From assembly GCF_030704535.1 (NCBI RefSeq), contig NC_081807.1:2831001-2895000 (forward strand): a stretch of 64,000 nucleotides of DNA, written 5' to 3'. Each line of letters begins with the position of its first letter. Within the stretch, counting starts at the first letter, position 1. Below, piece by piece: positions 15,946-27,544 of the stretch. The notes below the pieces were generated by a model that had not been told where the DNA came from, searched no databases, and worked only from the letters and a program-made list of their open reading frames with translations. The DNA is from Vitis vinifera. Lineage: Eukaryota; Streptophyta; Magnoliopsida; Vitales; Vitaceae. Made by a program: the position numbers and the translations under genes.

Positions 15946-16059
15946 TTCACACGTTTCTTACAAAAGGAAATAAAGCGCTCTCTTTCAGATGCCTCATCTG
16001 AATAAGCTTCTCGCCGGCGGCAACTCAATTGCGGCGCGGAACCCCCCACTCCGGCGAAA

Positions 16060-16449
16060 ATGGAGGGGTATAATATCTTCGTCTCGGTCGCCTTCGTATC
16101 CGCTCTAATCTGCGCCGTCGGCCTCCTAGTGGTGGGCCGCTGCGTCTGCCTCCGCTACTTCTACCACCACGGCGGTGGGAACACCGCAGCGAGCAGCTCC
16201 ACGGCGCAGTCGCCGCCAAACGGGGGTCCAAAGGAGGAGAGGATTCTCTCGTCAGTCCCCAGAGTGAGATACACCGGCGGCGACGGAAAAGTGGGGGAGT
16301 GTGCAATATGTTTGACAGAGTTTATGAAGGGAGATGAGATGAGCGTGATGCCGCAGTGTGGTCATGGGTTCCATGTGAAGTGCATAGAGAGGTGGATGCG
16401 GCGGAGCTCGTCGTGTCGGCAGATTCTGGCGGAGCCCAGTAGGCGATAG
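16060..16449 (+). CDS. Short ATL-type RING-H2 protein lacking the eighth zinc ligand
   Basis: Intronless 129-aa frame, GC-rich and clearly coding in contrast to its AT-rich surroundings. Residues 7-27 form one membrane span, followed by a GGGNTAASSS linker and a GLD-like region, then RING-H2. Ligands visible: C81, C84, C100, H102, H105, C108 and C119, with spacing fitting RING-H2. The last pair normally reads C-x2-C-R-x-I-L; here C119 is followed directly by RQIL, so position 122 is Ile and the eighth ligand is absent. Compared with RHA3A/B-type proteins (recalled as SSCPSCRRIL) this equals an in-frame loss of three residues. The protein stops a few residues later, against about 180-200 aa in RHA3-like proteins. 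Intact ATLs are membrane E3 ubiquitin ligases; this one may be inactive or fold with a free site. A sequencing or assembly error is not excluded. Confidence 0.75.
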   Translation: MEGYNIFVSVAFVSALICAVGLLVVGRCVCLRYFYHHGGGNTAASSSTAQSPPNGGPKEERILSSVPRVRYTGGDGKVGECAICLTEFMKGDEMSVMPQCGHGFHVKCIERWMRRSSSCRQILAEPSRR

Positions 16450-16517
16450 TGCGGCTCAGGCTGAAGCGCAATCTCAATATAGTCATGATAAAAAGTTTTT
16501 GAGAACAACTTTTTAAC

Positions 16518-16560
16518 ATTGTTATATCATGTGCGGTGTAATCATTTATTCAAAACAAAA

Positions 16561-16591
<31 letters not shown>

Positions 16592-16828
16592 TTCAAAACA
16601 ATGATTATTCAAAACTACATTATTATACCATGTGCCATGGAAGAATAATCATTTATTCAAAACAAAATTTCTCTCTCTCTCTCATTTATTCAAAACTACA
16701 TTATTATACCATGTGCCATGGAAGAATAATCATTTATTCAAAACAAAATTTCTCTCTCTCTCTCTCATTTATTCAAAACTACATTGTTATACCATGTGCC
16801 ATGGAAGAATAATCATTTATTCAAAACA

Positions 16829-16866
<38 letters not shown>
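16518..16866. repeat. Composite minisatellite, about 4 units of 81-100 bp with (TC)n cores
   Basis: Units start at about 16518 (diverged), 16618, 16699 and 16782. Each holds the word ATTATACCATGTGCCATGG or a variant, then AATCATTTATTCAAAACAAA and a (TC)n stretch of differing length (longest at the two ends), then ATTTATTCAAAACTA. The last three units are almost identical, so the expansion is recent. The array begins 69 bp after the RING stop codon, so the first unit may be in its 3' UTR. Confidence 0.9.
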
Positions 16867-16867
<1 letters not shown>

Positions 16868-17379
16868 CATTTTGGCCACTTAAGTCTTACCATGAAGTTG
16901 AATTATCCCATAAAGTTGATGGTAGGATAAGTCTACCCACTAATAAAATGCACCATGCCCAAAAAGAGTATTAGGCCCCCACCCCTATTCCTCACTCCCA
17001 CCATGTCCTAATTTGGCTCCTAAGCTTTACTAATCACTTGGCAACATGTATTAAGTCTAAGCACATTTGGATAACCTTAATTCCTTTTGTTGAATATACG
17101 TTAAGATGGTATTAGTTTATAAACGTATTATTAGTTGATTCATTTTAGTTATATTGATTGATACCAACATGTTATTTTTAGTTGGATAAGAAAAATAAAA
17201 TATTTTAATTTTTTCTATTCAATTAAAAAATAAATACCACCTAAATCTCAATATTGAAAAAATGATGCTAAATGAGATGAATGTTATATAACTTTATAAA
17301 TTGGTACAGGGTTCATGATGAGTAAAAAGATAAAAATTATCTTTTTTTTAAATCATTTTCTTTATTATTTATCTTTTTG

Positions 17380-17421
<42 letters not shown>

Positions 17422-18457
17422 TATTACTTTTTAAGTAGTTTTTAACACAATAATCATTTATGTTATTTACATTAATATTTTATAACTAAAATTTAAAAAA
17501 AGAAAAAGAAAAAAAAAAGGAAAAGCAGAGTGATCAAATGGTAGGAAAGGGGAAAGGGGGTTGGCACTTCTATAGTAAGTAGAATTTATGGATTGTCGGT
17601 GAATGTAAATTTTGTGTATCTTTTTCAACAGATAATATGATTTAAAAGAGTCTAGATGATAAAATAGAAAAAATATATCCAAACATATACTAAAACCTGT
17701 TTGACATCGATTCTCTAGAAAGTATTTTTAATATTTTTAACACTCTAAAATTTTTATCTTTCAACTAATAGAAATATTAAAAACGCTTCTAATAATCATT
17801 GTTAAAGATACTCTTAACTTATTTCATTTATATAAAAAAAAAAACCTTTAAAATTCATTCCCCTACAAATTAAAATATTCCCTTGAATTCCTAGTAACCT
17901 TGTCTTCCTATTTTTCTTTGAGATTTGAGATAACAGAATATAAATTGATGGTCATAAACCCATTATCACTTTCAGCATGTTGAGGTGATACAGGAAGATA
18001 CTGAATACTTTCTCACCGTCCACAAGTGCTTGTGAAGTGCCTTAGAATATGCCTTTTTCTGTTTGGCCAATCATATCAACTACCCACAATTATGTAAACC
18101 AGCAAAATCAATGTATGCTTAGCACTTATAGAAAGGTAATGGCTCATAAAGAACGTTTGTGAAGGCATTTATGTCATCAGAGAGCCCCTGAAAGTTGGTA
18201 ATTCAACCCTTTTCTATTACTCAGTTTAGAAAACAAACACTGTACAGCTGTAGAAAGGGAAATCAACTTCATAGATCCTTCTCTGAAGCAACACAACCAC
18301 AAGACTTAAAAAAGTCAGGAAATCATGTAATGGACAAACAAAACAAGGGAGGGGAATTCTTTCTAAATGAATCAAACATCTTAAAGGAGAAAAAAAGGAG
18401 CATCTGAATCGAAAAGTTGAAACACCCGCCAAAACTTTCGATCTGTCGATGGACTAG
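16867..18457. other. Intergenic spacer with a (TTA)n microsatellite
   Basis: AT-rich, no recognisable gene. A (TTA)n microsatellite lies at about 17391-17418. The last roughly 450 bp before 18458 are probably the 3' UTR of the minus-strand sugar transporter. Confidence 0.65.
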
Positions 18458-21400
18458 TCAGTTCTTCTTCTGTCCAGCACTTGCACCAACAGCAAAGAAC
18501 TCAGAGATAACTTCAAGGGGCATGCCTTTGGTTTCTGGGACTTTCAAGAAGACGAACACCCATGAGATGAGGCACACAACGGCGTACATGCCAAAGACAC
18601 CAGCAAGGCCAACAGAGGTGAGCATCAATGGCAGTGTGTAGGTTACAATGATGTCACCAATCCAAAATGAGAGTGCACAAATGGCAATGCATAGGCCTCG
18701 GACACGGGTGGGAAAGATCTCCGCACAGAGTATGTTTGGGACTGGCCCAAATCCCATGACAAAGCAACAGAAGTAGATGATGACACTAGCAGTCGAGATT
18801 GCAGCATGCACAACATCACCCATATTTACTAAACTTCCAAGGACAAGAATGGAAAGGGCTATTATCAGGACAGGGATTGTGCTGAGCAGCAGACTCCTGC
18901 AATGAGGGGGGAAAGGGTAAGCAAAAGAGAAACTGAAAGAAAAAGTAATGGAAGCAGAACTTGCACACGAATCTAAACTGTGAAGCAAAATTCTCATGCA
19001 GCCTTAGATTAGCAGAACTCAGTAGACAAGTTTTTACAGGCATGACCTTTATCCATGCATGATAAGTGTTTTATATTTTGATTTGGGGCAACTTGAGCAA
19101 CACAAGGTTCAGTTAAACATCCTCAGGAGCATGGCATCACTAGGCAATGAATGTCAATGACAATTGTAATAGAACTGACTGAAAAAGTAAAAAGTGAGAA
19201 GAAAAGAACCGATCTATAAAAGGCTACTTGTAGCATTAAAAAACTGATCAATACCCACTATAGGTACGCTCTGTCCAGGAATATAGCCTTGCTTTGTGAA
19301 CAAAACAGATAAAAATAATTTAAGCATCAGTTAAGCTCTGATCAATTTCCTCTGAATCCTAGAACTATTAAAGGTTGGAAAGAGATGACCCCATCATAAA
19401 CCCAACAGTACAAACCTAGTTAGACGTCATCGCTACTATCTCATTAGGTTTGAGCTGGGATGGAAAGGGCAGCTTACTTGATTAAGCTGATTCATTATGA
19501 ATCTCTACATACCACTAATGTCTTGCTCTGTTGGTAAGATTTGACCACAATGGCACAAACGCTTTGGGTTCAACTCGTAATATTGAGAAAATATATAAAT
19601 ATTTATTTGAAACCTGTTTGTGTATGTAACTAAATTACAGAAACAACACAAGCCTTCTAACCAAAACCTTACCCAAGCACATGAATGTGAATATATAATA
19701 GAATAAAATCTTGCATTAAACACCAAAAGGAAAAAACTAATCAAAACACTACCTGCTGCAAGCTTCTTACATGAATCCCAAAACTTTCTCAAAAAGGGAT
19801 GAAGGCAGAGGTTAGTTACCTAATTAACCCACCCCAGTACCATTTCTAACCAACTAGGCATGAGAAATATTAAAGAGAGAGAGAGAGAGAGAGAGAGCCC
19901 ATTTAAGTGACAGATTGTGCTTTTCAAACAGGGATTGTGGCCATGGGTAGTGAAGATATAAAAATAAAAGATAAAGCAATCACCTTCTGCCAGAGATATC
20001 CCATTAGCTTCATGGAAGCAGACATTTTGCACATTTTCAAACGAGAACCATGTCAAAACCAAATAAGAAATCAAAGGAAGGAGTTACCTTCTACCAGAAA
20101 TATCCATGAGCCTCATGGCAACAGCTATGCAAGGAAGCATCAACAAGGTTGTGATTGCACTGATAAGCAGAGATGTAGAGGCTGAACTAATGCCTATGTT
20201 TGAAAGAATAACTCCAACACCTGCCTGCTCAAGAATTTGAGGAGTGTAGTACAGAACCCCATTTATGCCAGAGAACTGCATAAACAAGCAATAATTTAAG
20301 AAGACAGCCAGCCAACAAAAAGAAACAGAAAATTAAGTTTATCCAATATTTTCTCCCATCATCATGAGAAGAGTTTCATATCTAGATGTTCTCCAAGAGT
20401 TGATTAACAAATTAATGTCATGATCAGGTTATCACGACTTTTTCATGTTTTCTTTCCAGGGTCAAATAAGTGATATAAAGAAAGTGAATACAGACTTGAT
20501 AGTTTCCCAATCATCTCATTAATCATATGAGATCTATTTAGCAGTCCTGATTTGTTGTACACAAGCATTAACAGGACTTTTAAAGAGAACTTTTTGTATA
20601 GCAACAGATAATAAAAGGATAACCAGAAAGACATTAACATGCCAAGAATTAGGAAGGCAAATTAAGGATTATGGCATTTATTTAATTTAAAAGAAAAATA
20701 ACACAATACAACTGTAGAAGTTTCTCAAGATGCTATTTTTTACCTGCTGAAGTATCTGAATCCCCACCCCAACAACTAGTGCATGCTTGACTCCTGGTTT
20801 AAAAAGATCTCTCCAACTTGGCCCTTTTATAGCAGTTTCAGAAGGATGAACCATAGCTGGTCCAACTGGATTCTGATCCATAAGCTCCTTGGAATAAAGA
20901 GCAGGTTGACTTACCAAAGCAGCAGCGCAGGTCATCTCACCATCAACAGGGACCTCACCACCTGGAACAGAAACTAAAGATCCGCGTTGAGATCGAGGGA
21001 TGCTGTCCTGGTGCAAATAAATTCTTTTAAAACCTCCTTCCTTCTTTCCATCTTGACCTTCTTTTTCTGACCATTTCCATGCCAGCTGCCACCCGCCACC
21101 AATTCCCATGCTACTACTGACTTGCTCTCCACCATCTGCTCGCATTAGACTGCTGTGTCTCATGCTTAAATTGCTGCTCTGTGTTGGAGCAGGCATCAAG
21201 TCTTTTTCTAAACTCGTATTTTGACGCGAGATTAATGGACTTTGCAAGTTGTCGTCAGAATCACCACCAGCAGCATCAGATGGATAATCTTCACCATCTC
21301 TGGCAAGGCTCTCTTCATCCGATTCTTCATTTTTAGGTTGATTGCCTGATATGCTGAACATGCTGCTAAAGTTTGGAAAGATCACGCTTCGCATGCTTCC

Positions 21401-23683
21401 TGTCTCAGGAAGCTTCTCGTGAACACTGCCAAAGAGGGTCACAAGAGGGTCCATAAGTGGCACTGGCTTGTTTTCCATGCTTCCACAGCGAGACACAAGG
21501 CCAAGAGAACTCTGGCCAGTAACAGGTTTAGCAATCCAGGAGAGACCTTCTTGAGGCCCATATAATCTGATTCTATCATTCATAGCAGCTGGATCCTGGT
21601 CATCTGTGAGATCATCAGGGCCAATTATGTACTCCTCTATAGATGCTTTACTACCGACTCCAAGACCTTCGACCAGCAAAGCCATCTCACCTGTTGATCA
21701 GAGGAAAATGAGTATTATCCACATTATGCAACATCATTCATTAAAATTTTCATTACAATGAAGGAAATTGTATCCAGCTTGGTAGCACATTGGTTTTGGA
21801 TATAAAATACCATGGGTTACCCAGTCATCCCTGCATATTACTTCTCTTCTATGCAGTGAGTCAGTGACAAAGAATCAATCAACATAGGTCAAATTGGACA
21901 TGCATAATTATTCATTATTCATTTTGTGATACATTATGTAATAAAATATGCATACTAGATGTACCTTACCGTCTTATCTATTTTGACAAGAAAGTGCTTC
22001 TATGTCGTAACATTGAGCAATCGCGTTAATAAATTATGCTTTTCTGATTCAATTTCGGATGTGAATTTGAACTTGAATGTTAAATACATCTATTATCAGG
22101 TCAATTGCTATAAGGTCAAAAAATGTTCCAGACAGAAATCCTTGAGAATGGATACCCCAAAAATTGGCAAGTCCTAGAATCGTATCCAAAGCACAACAAA
22201 AACATACACTTGTAATTTCTGTTGGCAACAATTTGAGTCACTGAGTCACTCAAGAGCAGAACAATGCATTCTGAACTTCTAAGGGGACACCGACGCAAAC
22301 ACGAACATGGATCCATCACCCATATAAGGTTAGTAGAATGTACAGGGAATTTTTGCCTCAAGAAAAGCATGAAACACAAAGGTATCAAACTTTTCAACCA
22401 ACAGATTAAAATTTGCGCAGTATGCAGCAGAGACAAAAAATCAAAAGTAAGCCAAAATTCTTTTGCCTACAAAGAATTTAAGAATTTAAATTAAAACATG
22501 GTGTATGTTCTTTTCAAATAAAAATATATCAAACCAAAATAAGCAACCAAGAAAATCAGAAACTTCCAAATAAATATTTATCTCAGATAATCCAATAGCA
22601 ACATATCTAGAACATCAATTTAAGCTCCCATTTTAGCCAAGGTAACAAAATCAGGTTCAGTAGCTAAAGGAACCAACCAGAGACATCCTCCCTGCCGCGT
22701 AGTCTCTGCAATACATGCTTCGCCTCGAGCATACGCCCTTTACTGACTAGCCACCGAGGAGACTCAGGCAACAAAAATACCGTTAATGCCAAATATACGA
22801 GGGAAGGAATAAAAAGAACCCCAAGCATTAACCTCCAGCTTGGTGAATTCATCAGTGACATCCCAAAAACCATGCAGTAAGACAAAAACATTCCAACAGA
22901 ACCAGTGAACTGAGGGAGGGTATTCAACAATCCCCTTATTTCAGAGGGTGCAGTCTCAGATATATAGACCGGAACAATAGTAACTGACAGCCCAACCCCA
23001 AATCCATCCAGAAGCCTTGCCAACAGCAGCACATAAACATTGGGAGACCACAGCATCACAAGGCCACTGACAAAATAAAATAGGGATGAGATTATCAACA
23101 TAGGGCGGCGCCCAAGCCAATCAGATACTGCTCCAGAGATAGTAGTGATGAACGTGGCTCCGATGAGAGACATGGCCACAATTAGACCCTCTACAGTGGG
23201 TTCACCTTGCAAGTTGAATTCCTTCTTGATGTATAGAACAGCCCCTGCAGCAGAAAACAGAAGAAAAATTTTCCACAAGTGAGACTAACAGCCAAAATGC
23301 TTAAGATTTAAAGATGAATACCACTATAAGAACTCCAATTTTGCAGTCTGCAATCTGAGAAGGAAGACCATTGGAACCTTCTAAACACCCAAAGTAGGAA
23401 ATGGATTCAAGGAGAATGGATTCAACCCAACAACCCCACAAAGGAAATCCACTCAATCCAGACACCCAACATCAGGATCAGCCACCGAAGCTCACGAGTG
23501 ACCAACCCACAAGATAAAAGAATTGATTCTGGATGCCAACGACAGTAAAGAACCTTTAGAACAAAGGAACAAACAGAGTAGTTGGGAGAGGAAAAATCTA
23601 TTACCAGCAATCGTAGCGTTATCCCATCCTTGCAACAAGTTTCCCACAGCAGCAGCAATCGCCACAAGCACAGCTCCACTCAT
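18458..23683 (-). CDS. TMT2: Tonoplast monosaccharide transporter (TMT/TST; monosaccharide-sensing protein)
   Basis: Five coding exons on the minus strand: 23683-23605, 23244-22678, 21690-20744, 20275-20088 and 18896-18458, giving 739 aa. It is a 12-span sugar porter. The N-half starts MSGAVLVAIAAAVGNLLQGW and carries DWLGRRPMLI and LLPESPRWLVSKGRM. A hydrophilic central loop of roughly 290 residues (about 220-510, all in exon 3), rich in Ser and Asp/Glu, is diagnostic of TMTs against ordinary 500-aa hexose carriers. The C-half has FSGINGVLYYTPQILEQAG and VPETKGMPLEVISEFFAVGA. Known members exchange glucose, fructose or sucrose for protons at the vacuole membrane and load sugar into cells such as fruit flesh. 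The TMT1/TMT2 split is not decidable by eye; position next to GLR and CPK favours the TMT2 (At4g35300) lineage. Intron 4 holds a (GA)n run near 19873-19898. Confidence 0.93.
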
Positions 23684-24200
23684 TTTCACCAAACCCCAGA
23701 TCAAACAACCCACCAATCAACAGAAAAACACCGCCGCCGCCGCCGAATCACACCACCCACCGGCCCACCACCGCCACCAACAAGAAGAACAAGAAGACTC
23801 TGGAAAGGTTTCTTCCTTGAAATCAAATCAAACCCACGACTCCCACCTTTGAAGAGAACCAGAAACAGTTCCCAAGTTCGAACACCAGTCCGCTTCACGA
23901 AAGGCAAGTCACACCACTACAATCACACCCAGAAAAAATCACAACCTACTCACCTCGAGACAAGACTTAAAGATGAAGCAGCGATGCAAGAAGCGAGGCT
24001 TTATGACAACTGACCCCCGCTCGAGGACACCTGCCCCTTGCGCTCACTCACAGCTCCACACGTCACCCCACTTCCTCTGTCTGTCGCGGAAAATACAGTT
24101 ACAAAGTCACCCACTCTCCGTCAATCACAATCGCCAAATTATTTTTAAAATGGTAGAAATCTCCGAAATGCAATCTGTTTTTAGAAAGCAAAAATTTCTG
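23684..24200 (-). promoter_or_regulatory. TMT leader and proximal promoter
   Basis: GC-richer than the neighbouring spacer. It holds a short CCG trinucleotide run (about 23730-23745) and pyrimidine-rich tracts on the minus strand, as expected for a transcribed 5' leader. I cannot place the transcription start. The open frames here on both strands are products of the biased composition. Confidence 0.4.
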
Positions 24201-26431
24201 CGATAATGCTTTCTTTTCAATTTCCCGGGTCCTCACATGGGAATGGGTTTTCGGTTTGTCATCCAATACACGCACTGCTGTAGAATTTTTACGTCCAGAC
24301 AAAGGGCCTCTTGCCGTCTAACCCGTTTTGTAATGCCCCCACAGATGATTCGTATACTATTTCTTGCTTCCTCAGTTGTCTTGTACCCCCTTCATTACTC
24401 ATTATTACTCCTCCATTAATGTATATACTTCCAAACCTGCCTCAGAATCTGCCCTAAATTCTTTCCTTTTTTCTCTCAATCCCTTCACTTTTCTGAAAAG
24501 TGAATATGACATAAATCATGTTTGACAGCCAAACAACAACGAAAAAAGAAAAAAATATTTTTATGCTTTTAAAAACAAATATGATGTTTAAAAAAAATAT
24601 TTTTTAACTATTTTTATTTTTTTATTAAAAAATATTTTAAAATATTATTATATAAATATAAAAAATGATTAAAAATAAGATACTATAAATAAATATTACT
24701 TTTAAAAACATAAAATTCGCTTAAAAATATTTTAGTTTCTAAATAAACATTTACTCTATAATACATCCAAAAATGATTTTAAAAAACAATTACAGGAAAA
24801 TATTATGAATGCTATTATTACCTTAAACATTCAAAAATGCTTTTTTTTTTATCTTAATTGAAATAGACAAATATAAATATTTTGAATTAAATTTTAAGAT
24901 AAAATTTATCTTAATTCTTTTAAATATTTTTAAAATGATTATCTTTTTAATTAAATCTCTAATTTTATATTTTATATGAAAGTTATTATTATTTTTTATT
25001 TTTAAATTTTATCTTAAAATTCAATTAAGCTATTTTAATTCTCCTATTTCAATTCAGATATTAAAATATTTACAAATCAGCTTAAAGACAAAAAAAAAAT
25101 ATATATTTTCAATTCAAAGAAAAAAAAATTCTTCCATTTTTAATTTTATTTTAAAAGAGAAACATTCAAATTCTTTTGCTTACAATCTATATATATATAT
25201 ATTTTTTTATGTATACGAGTATATTTATAACAACCGGCCACAATCGGGCTCCAATCATAGTGATTCTTGGCTCAAAGAGTGCATATGCATACCAATAGGT
25301 TTTGCCCACTTTTATAGGGCCCATTATAGTTTGAAAGTGTGTTTATAAAGTGAAGAAGAAATCATACATATATTACGTTATGAAATTACGGGTTTGGATA
25401 GGCACATATCCCTTATAGGATCAAACAAACTTCAATATTAATGTTGGTGTTCGATGCTATTTATAATGATTTATTTCTAATCTTATATATATTGTCTATT
25501 ATGGATTCAGAAGAACTCGCATAATTTTACGATGCGTTTACAGTATTAAGAATAACTCATACATGTATAATATTATTAAAAAAAATTTTCTTATTCGATT
25601 TAGGACATCACAATATTTGATGTAGGATATCATGATAATTGTGTCAAAGTACGAGATTGAAATGTTTATCTTATGGTTGTTTTGATTTTTATATTTTTAG
25701 TAAATTTTGAATTTTCTATTATTTAAGTACATAATAATTACTGGTTATGAGAACGAATCTCTCGAACATTTCTTTTTTATTCTTCATTAAACTTTCCGAA
25801 TGTGCTTTAATTATTATATTTACACAAAAGTTTGGTGGATGTGTTATGTAATATAAAGTAGTCCTTCTCATTACTTTATTATTATTTTGGATGGTTTTCC
25901 TTGCAAATCCCCAATACTTTAATCAATTACTTTTTGGGGGGAAAATAATTATTGTTTTGAAAGAGAATCTTTCATATTTTATATTTCATAAATAATTCAT
26001 TAAAAGATGAAATTATTCCTCTACGTTGAAAAATAACTTATTTTTGATATAAAATCCTTCAATATATTGATTATTTAGACGTGTGTTAAAAAAATAAATT
26101 TTTTTAGAAAAATGGAAATGATTTCATTCATTTTAATCAAATAACCTCTTTGGATCGATTCCAAATATATTGTGGGATTTAACATTTTCCCTTTTAAAAC
26201 CTACAACAAAAATAATTATTTTTTAATTTTTTAGTCAATTAATTTTTCAAGGAAAAATAAGAATTGTTCAAAAAAAGAATCCTCCATATTTTATATTAGA
26301 TACAATTGGTATGAGTTTTAATATTTCCCCTTTTAAAACCCACGACAACAATAATTATTTTTAATATTTTAATCAATTATTTTTTCAAGAAAAAATAATA
26401 ATAATTTTTTAAAGAGAATATTTCATATCTT
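24201..26431. other. AT-rich intergenic region
   Basis: Long A/T tracts and short repeated words (for example TTTTAAAACC with AATAATTATTTTT near 26190-26360, which foreshadow the array to the right). No coding signal on either strand and no RNA gene recognised. Confidence 0.65.
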
Positions 26432-27080
26432 ATATTAGTTGTCATTTCAAATAGGCACCAAGGTCAATCATATTTTATTATTGCTAAAAACTCTTTAAAA
26501 ATAAATACCGACAAATATATTGTTGTTAAATTATGTTGATTAAAATAATAAAATAAACACCATCAATTTTATATTAGGTGTCATTTCAAATATGGGTCAG
26601 AATTTTATATTTTCCCTTTTAAAACCTATGATGGGCAGCAAGGTCTCAATCATATTTCTATTGATCAATTCTATTATTACTAAAAACACTTAAAAAAATA
26701 AAACATCGGACATAACTCTTAAATTACATTAATCAAAATAATAAAATAAACATTGTTAATTTTATATTAAGTGTCATTTCAAATATGGGTACGAGTTTTA
26801 CATTTTTTTTTTTTAAATCCCTAACGAACAGCAATGTTAGATAATTGATCATATTTTTATCAATTCTATTATTACTAAAAACACGGAAAAAATAAACATC
26901 ATCAAATACATTTTTAAATTACGTTTATCAAAATAATAAAATTAATATTATTAATTTTATATTAGGTGTCATTAAGTTTTACGTTTTTTCTTTTAAAACC
27001 CGCGATAGGTAGCAAGGTTGCGGTCATATTTCTATCAATTATGTTATTACTAAAAACACTTAAAAAATAAATAATTTAAT
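26432..27080. repeat. Tandem array of about four diverged ~190-bp units
   Basis: Unit starts are marked by ATATTAGGTGTCATTTCAAA or variants at about 26432, 26571, 26764 and 26959. Each unit then has a TTTTAAAACC-type word, a GGCAGCAAGGT-type word, TCAATTCTATTATTACTAAA and a closing ATCAAAATAATAAAATAAAC. The second and third units are complete (193 and 195 bp). The first lacks an internal part and the last is cut short. Divergence between units is high, so the array is old or built from insertions of one element. Confidence 0.75.
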
Positions 27081-27544
27081 TTATATGACTTTTCTAATTA
27101 CTTCTTGAAAAAAGACAAAAATTATTATTTGAAAATTATGAGTTTGATGACATCATCATTGACCACTATCTGCGTGGTTAGAAAGCACCCTTTTCAACCT
27201 CTCTTGAAATTACATAGATACCCTCATCATTCCAAACATTGACATTGCAAAGGCCATAAGAGTGAGAACGGACACAAACGGAGGAAGGGTAGTATAGCAA
27301 ATAGGGGGACTCCCTAGATTTACCGTTTATAGTTTGCTCCAAAAGGCAAAAAAGTGTCTAAAACCCGGGGTTTTGGGCCATATATTTGGAGCTGCAGACG
27401 TGGACGCACAGCCTTCAAAGCTGAGGCCAGTCCACTCATGGCGTCCAACGTGTCCAAGAATCAAAACCGTTCTGTTTCTTCTCCTTCTGATTCCAACTCA
27501 AGATCTCTTTGGTGAAGTGGGTCGGTGAGGAAAATCAGAGAAAG

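Noticed and set aside
16519-16883. Frames over the composite minisatellite with repeated Ser-Leu stretches
   Set aside because: Product of the (TC)n repeats, not a protein.
23523-24013. Plus-strand frames of 109-143 codons over the TMT leader
   Set aside because: They arise from the GC-rich, repeat-containing 5' leader of TMT on the opposite strand, with low-complexity His/Pro/Arg protein.
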